A stretch of 64,000 bases of DNA. Source: Acinetobacter sp. LoGeW2-3 (GTDB lineage: Bacteria > Pseudomonadota > Gammaproteobacteria > Pseudomonadales > Moraxellaceae). Below are positions 57,666-64,000 of the stretch, piece by piece. Every line of letters starts with the position of its first letter. Within the stretch, counting starts at the first letter, position 1. The stretch is taken from the NCBI RefSeq assembly GCF_002688565.1, contig NZ_CP024011.1, positions 248,001 to 312,000 on the forward strand. Reading direction: 5' to 3'. Below the pieces are notes generated by a model that did no database searches, had not been told where the DNA came from, and saw only the letters and a list, made by a program, of their open reading frames with translations. A program made the translations under genes and the position numbers.

Positions 57666-58646
57666 CTAGGCTGTTTCTACTTTGAAATTGGCAGCCCATT
57701 CATCAAGGATGTGTTTATATGACTTGATGAAGTTTTCTTCAGTCCATTTGCCTTGTTTCACAGCTAACTGACCACGTTCAACTCGGTCATAGACAACACG
57801 AGTCAATGAATAATCGCCATAGCTCAAGCTTGGTTGATACACCACACCTGCAGGTGAATTGGTATTGTAGATTTCAGGGCGATAGATGCGTTGGAAGCTT
57901 TCCATAGTGCTAATGGCACTGATCAATTCAAAATCGGTGTAATCACGTAACAAGTCCCCTGCGCAGTAGAATGCAAGTGGCGCGTTCGCACCTCGAGGCT
58001 TGAAATAACGTACGCTTAAACCCATCTTGGCGAAGTATGCATCAGTACGTGAATAATCATCATTGGTGTATTCCACACCTAAGATCGGATGCACATTTGC
58101 AGTTTGATAATAAGTTTTCGTCGTTGACACACTTAAGCAGATCACAGGCTGTTTTTTGAATTCAGCTTTAAACACATCAGAATTCACTAAATGTAAATAA
58201 AGCTTGCCGTGCAGGTCGCCAAAGTCTTCTGGCATTTCATTAAACTTGCACCCTAAAGCTGGTAGTACCACGCTAAAGTCATAATCACGCACATAAGACG
58301 AGAAGCTGTTGCCAATCATGCCTTCAATACGTTCACCCGTTTGATGGTCAATGATGGTACTTTTTAAGGTTTCAATAAATGGAAACGTTTTTCCGTTGCC
58401 TTCGATATCAATTTCAGCAGAGATAATATCGATTTCAAGTGAATAGCGATCACCTTTTGGATTATCTACCGTTGCCAAGCTATTAAAACGGTTATTGATC
58501 ATCGCCAAGGTACGACGCAGGTTTTCTTCACGGCTTTCCCCGCGTGCCAAATTGGCAAAGTTCGTAGTCAAACGTGTGCTGTTTGCTGGCTCATAGTTCT
58601 CATCAAAACGAATACGTTTAATTGAACATGCAAATTTGTTACTCAT
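57666..58646 (-). CDS. mesX: DUF1852 protein MesX, partner of MesD
   Basis: A 326-residue DUF1852 protein with no recognised catalytic motif. It starts MSNKFACSIKRIRFDENYEPANSTRLTTNFANLARGES-like and has the segments GDRYSLEIDIISAEIDIEG, HPILGVEYTNDDYSRTDAYFAKMGLSVRYFKP and YRPEIYNTNSPAGVVYQPSLSYGDYSLTRVVYDRVE. No membrane or signal segment is seen. Published mutant work links DUF1852 to MesD-dependent methionine synthesis in aerobic bacteria. It precedes mesD by 68 bp in an apparent operon. Confidence 0.9.
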   Translation of the reverse strand: MSNKFACSIKRIRFDENYEPANSTRLTTNFANLARGESREENLRRTLAMINNRFNSLATVDNPKGDRYSLEIDIISAEIDIEGNGKTFPFIETLKSTIIDHQTGERIEGMIGNSFSSYVRDYDFSVVLPALGCKFNEMPEDFGDLHGKLYLHLVNSDVFKAEFKKQPVICLSVSTTKTYYQTANVHPILGVEYTNDDYSRTDAYFAKMGLSVRYFKPRGANAPLAFYCAGDLLRDYTDFELISAISTMESFQRIYRPEIYNTNSPAGVVYQPSLSYGDYSLTRVVYDRVERGQLAVKQGKWTEENFIKSYKHILDEWAANFKVETA

Positions 58647-58831
58647 GGAGATTCACAACCCTAAATTTTTAAAATAAAAGCAAATTTTCTGAATGGACTT
58701 ATTTAAGCGTGAATTTCTAAATGAGTAAAACGATATAAATTCAGTTAAAGATGAAGGAAATTCACTTTAAGGTATCCTCCAAACGATTTACTAAATATTT
58801 TCCTAAATATCGATCTCTACCTGAAAAAACA

Positions 58832-58859
58832 GAAACCTCCCCAGTCTGGGGAGGTTTTC
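58832..58859. terminator. Bidirectional terminator
   Basis: GAAACCTCCCC and GGGGAGGTTTTC form a long stem around AGTCT with A- and T-rich ends. It lies 20 bp past the TonB receptor stop. Confidence 0.85.
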
Positions 58860-58879
58860 ATGGAATATTTCCAAATTGA

Positions 58880-60991
58880 TTAGAACCTGTATTTCAGAGA
58901 GAAACGATAACTACGGTCTTCTGCTGGGTGTATATGCTGATCTACAAACCCTTCACGGCTATCTGAAGCTGCATCGCACTCAGGTGTAGAATGTTCATTG
59001 GCTAAACAGGACTCATACAGGTATTCAATATCATTCACTTTACGGTTGAACAAATTCAGCACATCCAGTTTTGCCTCTAGATTTTTAGAAATCTCGTAGC
59101 CAGCTTGTAGATTGACCAAAGTTGATGCACTTGATTTCACACTGTTATCTTCAATCAGTGGTCTTGCACCAAAGTAACGCATTCTTAAGCCAATGCTCCA
59201 TGGTTGTGCAGGTGTGTAAATAATTCCAGCGGATGCAGTTCTATTAATTGCACCAGGAATGTACCTCCCTTCCTCAGCATGGTCTTTATATCGTGCTTTG
59301 GATAAGGCCAAATCAACATCTACCATCCAATTGTCATTTGGCTTATAGAAGTTACTCACCTCAATACCTTGACGACGACTCGGACGGCTCGCTTCAGTTG
59401 TACCCGCGTCACCCACAAAGAGTAACTCCGAATCTGAATCCAATTGCCACAATGCAATGGTGGTATTTAAATTTGGCAACCACTGTCCACGAACGCCAAG
59501 TTCCGCATTTTTCGTTCTTACCAGTGGATCTACGGCATCTATTTGTTCTAGATAACTTTCATCTCGCGGATCTGGATTGATTTTAATGGTCGTCCCACGT
59601 GCATCATTGCTATGAAAACCGTAAGCATAATTCACGTAATATTCGGTATTCGCCCATGGACCAAAAACCAAATTCAGTTTTGGACTGAAAATGTGGTCAT
59701 CTGTATGACCCGAGTTTACTGCTAAATCTGAATCTACATCGAAATTGAAGTAGTCTGCACGCAGACCTGCAATACTCCTGAACCATGGTGTCCATTGCAC
59801 CTGATTCTCTGCCCAAACACCGACATTATATTCTTTCACCTGATCTTCACGGATGGTATTAAAACGTTGGCGACCTTGTGTCTGATAGAGACCTAATCCA
59901 TCTATATCATCAAAGCGTGTAGATGCGCCTATTCGGTTAATCACCAACCGATCATCCCAGTGACTGTGCCAATTATGCTGCACAGCTCCACCAAAGATAT
60001 AACGATCCTCAGCTTGTTCAAACTGATCGCCACGCTCTACATCCATAAGATAATAAGTAAAATTGGAGAACAGGTTTAATTTGGAATGAATGCCATATAG
60101 ATTGAACTGTGTCTGTTGATCGTCATGCGTTACCAGCTTTTCAAAGGCAATGGATGTACGGGTGGTCTCTCCACCATCACTTGGTTCGAGCGTACCAAAA
60201 CGTCCAATTAAGCCCTGTTCAACTGCACGCTGAGCCACTTGATCTGTCGAATCCCAGCTAGAATCGTAATGATTGCCAGTTAAGCTCCAGCCATTCTTTT
60301 CATCACCACGTGTGTATTTTAATAAATAGTTTTGTTTTTTTAGATTTTGCTCTCTATCCCATGGGCCATCATTGCTTAAACCTTCTACGGCACTAAGCAA
60401 AGTACCATTTGCAATTTCTGCCGCACCCGCAGCGATGACACGTTTGTAATCGTGTGAACCTAATGTCATTTGTACAAATGGACGATCAAGTGTGCTGATG
60501 GTTTTAAGTTTAACACTACCTGCCGAGGCAAAATCACCATCAGCCGCCTCATTAGCGCCTTTATGATAATGCAAGTTTTCAATAAGTTCAGGGATAACAA
60601 AATTCATGTCTGTATATCCCTGTCCATGTGCATGGGTCACCATATTTAATGGCATACCATCGACTGAGGTCGCGAAGTCAGTGCCATGATCGAGGTTAAA
60701 ACCGCGTAAGAAGTATTGATTGGCTTTACCATCGCCACTGTGTTGGGTCACAATTAAACCCGGTACAGTTTCTAAAACTTCAGCAGGTCGAAGCAAAGGC
60801 CGATTTTTGAGTTGTTCTTTAGTGACCGTTCCTTGGGAAGCTGAATATGCAATACCGTTTTGGCTTTCAGAATCTGCATGTGCAAAAATGTGAATGGTTT
60901 CAAGTTGGGGATAAAGTGTTCCACCAGCAAAAGCAAAATTAAATAAATTCCCAGTGGCAAAAAGTCCGATGGTTAATGCTTTTAATTTCAT
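58880..60991 (-). CDS. TonB-dependent outer-membrane receptor
   Basis: A 703-residue receptor. Signal peptide MKLKALTIGLFATGNLFNFAFA, plug domain from about residue 45 (RPAEVLETVPGLIVTQHSGDGKANQYFLRGFNLDHGTDFATSVDGMPLNMVTHAHGQGYTDMNFVIPE) and a beta-barrel ending in YRFSLKYRF, the expected C-terminal Phe. The THAHGQGYTD segment with histidines is found in a receptor group that includes metal-linked members, but the ligand is not certain. No TonB-box lineage or Fur site is obvious. Bounded by terminators, it appears monocistronic. Confidence 0.88.
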   Translation of the reverse strand: MKLKALTIGLFATGNLFNFAFAGGTLYPQLETIHIFAHADSESQNGIAYSASQGTVTKEQLKNRPLLRPAEVLETVPGLIVTQHSGDGKANQYFLRGFNLDHGTDFATSVDGMPLNMVTHAHGQGYTDMNFVIPELIENLHYHKGANEAADGDFASAGSVKLKTISTLDRPFVQMTLGSHDYKRVIAAGAAEIANGTLLSAVEGLSNDGPWDREQNLKKQNYLLKYTRGDEKNGWSLTGNHYDSSWDSTDQVAQRAVEQGLIGRFGTLEPSDGGETTRTSIAFEKLVTHDDQQTQFNLYGIHSKLNLFSNFTYYLMDVERGDQFEQAEDRYIFGGAVQHNWHSHWDDRLVINRIGASTRFDDIDGLGLYQTQGRQRFNTIREDQVKEYNVGVWAENQVQWTPWFRSIAGLRADYFNFDVDSDLAVNSGHTDDHIFSPKLNLVFGPWANTEYYVNYAYGFHSNDARGTTIKINPDPRDESYLEQIDAVDPLVRTKNAELGVRGQWLPNLNTTIALWQLDSDSELLFVGDAGTTEASRPSRRQGIEVSNFYKPNDNWMVDVDLALSKARYKDHAEEGRYIPGAINRTASAGIIYTPAQPWSIGLRMRYFGARPLIEDNSVKSSASTLVNLQAGYEISKNLEAKLDVLNLFNRKVNDIEYLYESCLANEHSTPECDAASDSREGFVDQHIHPAEDRSYRFSLKYRF

Positions 60992-61183
60992 CTTAATCCC
61001 GATAAGTATAATGCGCCCATTATTAGCAAACTTTGTGCCAAATATCTATTTTTATTAATTTTTAAATTTACCTAACGATATATTTTGAAGATTATCTTAG
61101 ATTTCCCGTTGAAGAACTTAGAATTCCTTGTACATTGCAAATCACTTGACCAAGCAATCACTGGGTATAAAGTAACTTCATAT

Positions 61184-61240
61184 AAAGAGACTGTATTTCT
61201 CCTTCTACAAACCGCCAATTCTGGCTGATGATGCCTACGT
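61184..61240 (+). ncRNA. Fluoride riboswitch (crcB motif)
   Basis: The sequence carries the conserved pieces of the crcB RNA in order: a GAGA...TCTCC P1-like pairing (61187-61202), AAACCGCC (61209-61216), a small GCCA/TGGC hairpin (61214-61225), GGCTGATG (61223-61230) and GCCTAC (61233-61238). It lies about 60 bp upstream of a crcB reading frame, the canonical place. A TATAAA -10 at 61166-61171 fits transcription starting just before it. The first pairing segment is imperfect, so its activity is uncertain. Confidence 0.75.
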
Positions 61241-61285
61241 AACTCTCTTTCCAAGTAGAGTTCGTAGGCGTGCGCTCTACTTTTA
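61233..61285 (+). promoter_or_regulatory. Expression-platform hairpin of the fluoride riboswitch
   Basis: GCCTACG (61233-61239) can pair with CGTAGGC (61263-61269), stacked on AACTCT/AGAGTT (61241-61246 and 61257-61262). The hairpin uses the GCCTAC that the aptamer also needs, so the two structures exclude each other. TTTTATTT follows 10 bases later, a weak terminator tail. Confidence 0.6.
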
Positions 61286-61302
61286 TTTGGAACGCATATT
61301 TC

Positions 61303-61683
61303 ATGTATATATCCTTTCTTTCAATTGCTCTTGATTCAGTACTTGGTGCCTAGCTTCGCTGGAGTATTAGTCTTAAATTTCACAGTGTCTTTGAACATAT
61401 ACCTTTCGGAACCGTTGGAGTTAACTTGATGGTGCTTTCATTATCGGGTTAGCAGTATCATTTTTTTCAAACAGTTCTATTAATCCACACTATAAGCTTT
61501 TCTTAGTCACTGGATTTTGTGGTGCATTGAACCACTTTCTCCACTTTTTCTGTAGAAGTGGTTGGGTTATTACAATCTTTAAAGTTTGAATATGCCATTT
61601 CCACCATTGCGATTCATGTGGTGGGATCGTTGATCTTTACGATTTTGGGAATGTTGACTTATCAATTGGCGACGAATCATTAA
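61303..61683 (+). pseudogene. crcB: Decayed fluoride channel gene crcB
   Basis: Read with corrections, the frame encodes a normal-length CrcB/Fluc of about 126 residues: PFGTVGVNL, GAFIIGLAVSFFSN, LVTGFCGAL and TTFSTFSVEVVGLLQSLKFEYAIS, then a last membrane segment to TNH. Three lesions are visible: an in-frame TAG at 61351-61353, a one-base deletion near 61428-61431 and a one-base insertion at 61530/61531 that restores the frame. The gene should not make a working channel. The upstream riboswitch is still recognisable. Confidence 0.85.
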
Positions 61684-61771
61684 GACAAACTATTTATTCA
61701 AAAATTACCTGCACTAATTTGTGTATTGTTTGAACAATAGGAATTATATAAACTTAACATATTAATTATTA

Positions 61772-62680
61772 ATGAGAATTTTAGTGAAGGAATCTGAATT
61801 GATATTAGTAGATACTGAGTATTCAATATTTTATTCAAATACGAACTTTATTCCTATCGATGAAGTTATATCCAGTCTCAGAGCTTTAGAACGTAATATT
61901 CATTACACCTCTAAATTTATTGAAAAGGCATATCCTAATTACAAAGTTATAAATTCTGAAATTTTTATTGAAAATTTAAAAAGCGGTAGTTTAGACGTCA
62001 AATTAATAATTCGAAAGGCTCTACATGTTATTGAGAAAAGTTCAAAGACTGCAACTCAGCTTCTACCATCTAAAGAAACAGTCAAAGATATAATTAAACA
62101 GTCTACTATAGCTTTAGTTATCGAAGGAACTAAATTAGCTACTGCTACTCCTGTGACACCAACAACAGTAAATAATATTACTGTAAATAATATTAACACG
62201 ACTATTCAATCACCTTATTTAAGTGAAAAAGAGTACCAAGAGGTATTGTCCAAAATTCCTCAAAAAACTTTAGCAGAAAATGCTATCAACATAACAAAAC
62301 CAGCAAAATTGGAAGATAAAGCTGAGATTAAATTTGATTATAAAAATGATAATGAAGTCACTTTTGACCGTTCAGTTTTAGATTCTATTCCTGCAACCTA
62401 CACCCCACTTACCCAAGATGAGAAAGAAAAATTCCATCAAGATATTGTTTTATCAATTTATGCATCAGATAAAGATAGACGAGAAACTGGATGGGCTGGA
62501 TCTATTCATTCTTTGAATCATAAAAGGGTATCTTTGAAATTAAATGATAGTGTGAAACCTGAGCAACTTCATGGAATGACTGAAGTCATAGCTAGTGTGA
62601 TTGTTCATGAAAAATTTAATCGACAAAAAAAAGTATATGAAATTGCTTATATAGAAGTTCTAGGATTTAAAGCTAAATAG
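61772..62680 (+). CDS. AT-rich hypothetical protein
   Basis: A 302-residue protein of no family I can name. Residues about 1-105 form a mixed domain (SSLRALERNIHYTSKFIEKAYPNY, ENLKSGSLDVKLII); an Asn/Thr-rich linker follows (VTPTTVNNITVNNINTT); the C-terminal part (GWAGSIHSLNHKRVSLKLNDSV and HEKFNRQKKVYEIAYIEVLGFK) looks beta-rich. No membrane segment or signal is evident. The start may be ATG 61772 or a TTG at 61799 with AAGGAA upstream. It is more AT-rich than queH next to it and lies in a decaying region, which suggests acquired accessory DNA, but no defence or toxin motif is visible. Confidence 0.65.
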   Translation: MRILVKESELILVDTEYSIFYSNTNFIPIDEVISSLRALERNIHYTSKFIEKAYPNYKVINSEIFIENLKSGSLDVKLIIRKALHVIEKSSKTATQLLPSKETVKDIIKQSTIALVIEGTKLATATPVTPTTVNNITVNNINTTIQSPYLSEKEYQEVLSKIPQKTLAENAINITKPAKLEDKAEIKFDYKNDNEVTFDRSVLDSIPATYTPLTQDEKEKFHQDIVLSIYASDKDRRETGWAGSIHSLNHKRVSLKLNDSVKPEQLHGMTEVIASVIVHEKFNRQKKVYEIAYIEVLGFKAK

Positions 62681-62825
62681 TTTTTTAAGATTCATTATTT
62701 GAATGTTAGTAATTCTATACACCATGAAAAGTATTCATTTTAACATTAGAAAATATCAGCATATCAAAGTCTTATGATGTACTTAAATCGCTAAAATATA
62801 GGGTTTAGATTTAAACCCTATAACC

Positions 62826-63494
62826 ATGACAAATAAACTTGAACGTCAAAAACTGACTCTCCCAGAAGGTCATGACAAACTACTTCTCCACTCTTGCTGT
62901 GCGCCGTGCTCAGGCGAGGTGATGGAAACACTAATTGAATCAGGCATCGACTTTTCGATCTTTTTCTATAACCCTAACATTCACCCTGTTAAGGAATACC
63001 TCATCCGTAAGGAAGAAAATATTCGATTTGCCGAAAAACATACTATCCCTTTTATCGACTGTGATTATGACACTGACAATTGGTTTGCACGTGCCAAAGG
63101 CATGGAAAATGAACCTGAAAAAGGCATCCGTTGTACCATGTGCTTTGATATGCGTTTTGAACGTACAGCTTTATATGCAGCCGAAAATGGCTTCAGTCTA
63201 ATAAGTAGCTCGCTTGGTATTTCCCGTTGGAAGAATATGCAGCAGATTAATGACTGTGGTCATCGTTCTGCTTCACATTACCCAGGCATTACCTATTGGG
63301 ATTACAACTGGCGTAAAAATGGTGGTGCTGTTCGTATGCTCGAAATCAGCAAGAAGGAAGAGTTCTACCAACAGGAATATTGCGGCTGTGTCTATTCCTT
63401 ACGCGACACCAACCGTTGGCGCATGAGCCAAGGGCGTGACCGGATTAAATTAGGTGTGAAATTCTATTCGAATGCCATGGATGACGAAAACTAA
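62826..63494 (+). CDS. queH: Epoxyqueuosine reductase QueH
   Basis: A 222-residue DUF208/QueH protein that completes queuosine synthesis in tRNA. Conserved Cys motifs: HSCCAPCSG (Cys24, Cys25, Cys28), [14 protein letters not shown] and YCGCVYS, plus [19 protein letters not shown]; these hold its iron-sulfur cluster and a metal site. It substitutes for the cobalamin-dependent QueG. Converges with the next gene; the stops overlap by four bases. Confidence 0.95.
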   Translation: MTNKLERQKLTLPEGHDKLLLHSCCAPCSGEVMETLIESGIDFSIFFYNPNIHPVKEYLIRKEENIRFAEKHTIPFIDCDYDTDNWFARAKGMENEPEKGIRCTMCFDMRFERTALYAAENGFSLISSSLGISRWKNMQQINDCGHRSASHYPGITYWDYNWRKNGGAVRMLEISKKEEFYQQEYCGCVYSLRDTNRWRMSQGRDRIKLGVKFYSNAMDDEN

Positions 63495-64000
63495 GTTTCT
63501 GTCGCCAGATACCAATTTTTCCAGGAACTGGTTCCACGTACTTTAATTGGTACAGTTGGAATCAGTTTTTCTTTTAGAACGTCAGTCTGTCCCACGGCTT
63601 TGGCAAGTCTGGCTTTCACAGAATGAATGCATTCCCGATCTCCAAATTCACAGCGGTCTAAAGTAGTCCCCCCACAAGGACCATTCGCCAATCCTTTTGG
63701 ACAGGTTTCAGGACAGATATATAAAGTATCTCCTAGCCTGCATTGACCACAGCTTTCACAGCCCACAACGCCATGCTTAGAGATAAATTCAGTTTTCAAT
63801 AATGCTTTTGCAGCAGGTGTATGCTCCCAAAATGAGGCTTTAAAAATAAAGTGTCCAACACCCTTGGCAATTTTGGACTCAAACAATGCCTCATGCATGA
63901 AATGTAGTTGCTGATATTTAATCAGCTGACTGGATGTGGGTTGACGGGAGTAATAAGGTAATTCCGGCACAAACTCTTTTCCAGTCTTCACTTGCCATAA
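63491..64000 (-). CDS. Methylenetetrahydrofolate reductase C-terminal-domain protein (partial)
   Basis: The visible 3' portion (about 170 residues) is a Cys-rich MTHFR C-terminal domain: [32 protein letters not shown] with later Cys in [13 protein letters not shown], which should bind iron-sulfur clusters. The frame stays open to the right edge (64000), so the start lies beyond the window; in known members an N-terminal MetF-type domain precedes this one. The GTG at 63991 is not taken as the start. Confidence 0.8.
   Translation of the reverse strand, partial: LWQVKTGKEFVPELPYYSRQPTSSQLIKYQQLHFMHEALFESKIAKGVGHFIFKASFWEHTPAAKALLKTEFISKHGVVGCESCGQCRLGDTLYICPETCPKGLANGPCGGTTLDRCEFGDRECIHSVKARLAKAVGQTDVLKEKLIPTVPIKVRGTSSWKNWYLATET

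Noticed and set aside
57598-57699. N-terminal extension of MesD, which might be read as part of a MetE N-terminal domain
   Set aside because: The extra 34 residues overlap mesX and show no MetE similarity; the ATG at 57597 starts the conserved core.

Overview
This window is chromosomal DNA of an Acinetobacter-like gammaproteobacterium. The basis is recognition of gene content and order (a pca operon in the order I-J-F-B-D-C-H-G beside pcaU, pobA/pobR, hca and van genes; a short MesD methionine synthase with a DUF1852 partner), AT-rich intergenic DNA, and an intergenic hairpin repeat of the kind seen in that genus. No database search was possible, so species level is not claimed.

Layout. 1-6.6 kb: a lipoprotein, SbmA-type peptide transporter, and a cyanide-insensitive-type cytochrome bd oxidase (cioA-cioB plus a 35-residue DUF2474 protein). 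6.6-8.8 kb: a sulfide/persulfide-response module (MBL persulfide dioxygenase-like enzyme, two half-size YeeE/YedE transporters, divergent ArsR regulator). 8.9-14.6 kb: biotin genes bioB, a BioH-like hydrolase, bioA, bioF, bioC, bioD. 15.1-16.4 kb: a secreted protein and a PhnB-like VOC protein.

17.0-42.7 kb is an aromatic-acid catabolic island. vanA-vanB demethylate vanillate and vanR regulates them. hcaR/hcaK face hcaABCDE plus a thioesterase, which shorten hydroxycinnamates to vanillate or 4-hydroxybenzoate. pobA/pobR convert 4-hydroxybenzoate to protocatechuate. pcaIJFBDCHG with pcaU take protocatechuate to succinyl-CoA and acetyl-CoA. A second aromatic-acid transporter and OprD-type porin at 40.0-42.7 kb carry the same VanR-type operators as vanAB, 23 kb away.

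43.5-53.5 kb is a tyrosine catabolic block: hpd, an AroP-like permease, an aromatic aminotransferase, an IclR regulator, fumarylacetoacetase, maleylacetoacetate isomerase, a VOC protein and a two-subunit CoA-transferase. No recognisable homogentisate dioxygenase (HmgA) is present; the VOC protein is a candidate for that step. A 20-bp motif is shared by the hpd and fahA upstream regions.

53.8-54.0 kb holds the 3' end of a tmRNA-like gene with its terminator, probably an integration scar. 54.1-58.6 kb is an oxygen-dependent, folate-independent methionine synthase module (mesD-mesX) with a flavin reductase, a TauE/SafE transporter and a MetR-like regulator. 58.9-61.0 kb encodes a TonB receptor. 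At 61.2-61.7 kb lies a decayed crcB fluoride channel gene still preceded by a recognisable fluoride riboswitch. The window ends with an AT-rich unknown gene, queH, and the 3' part of a methylenetetrahydrofolate reductase C-terminal-domain gene.
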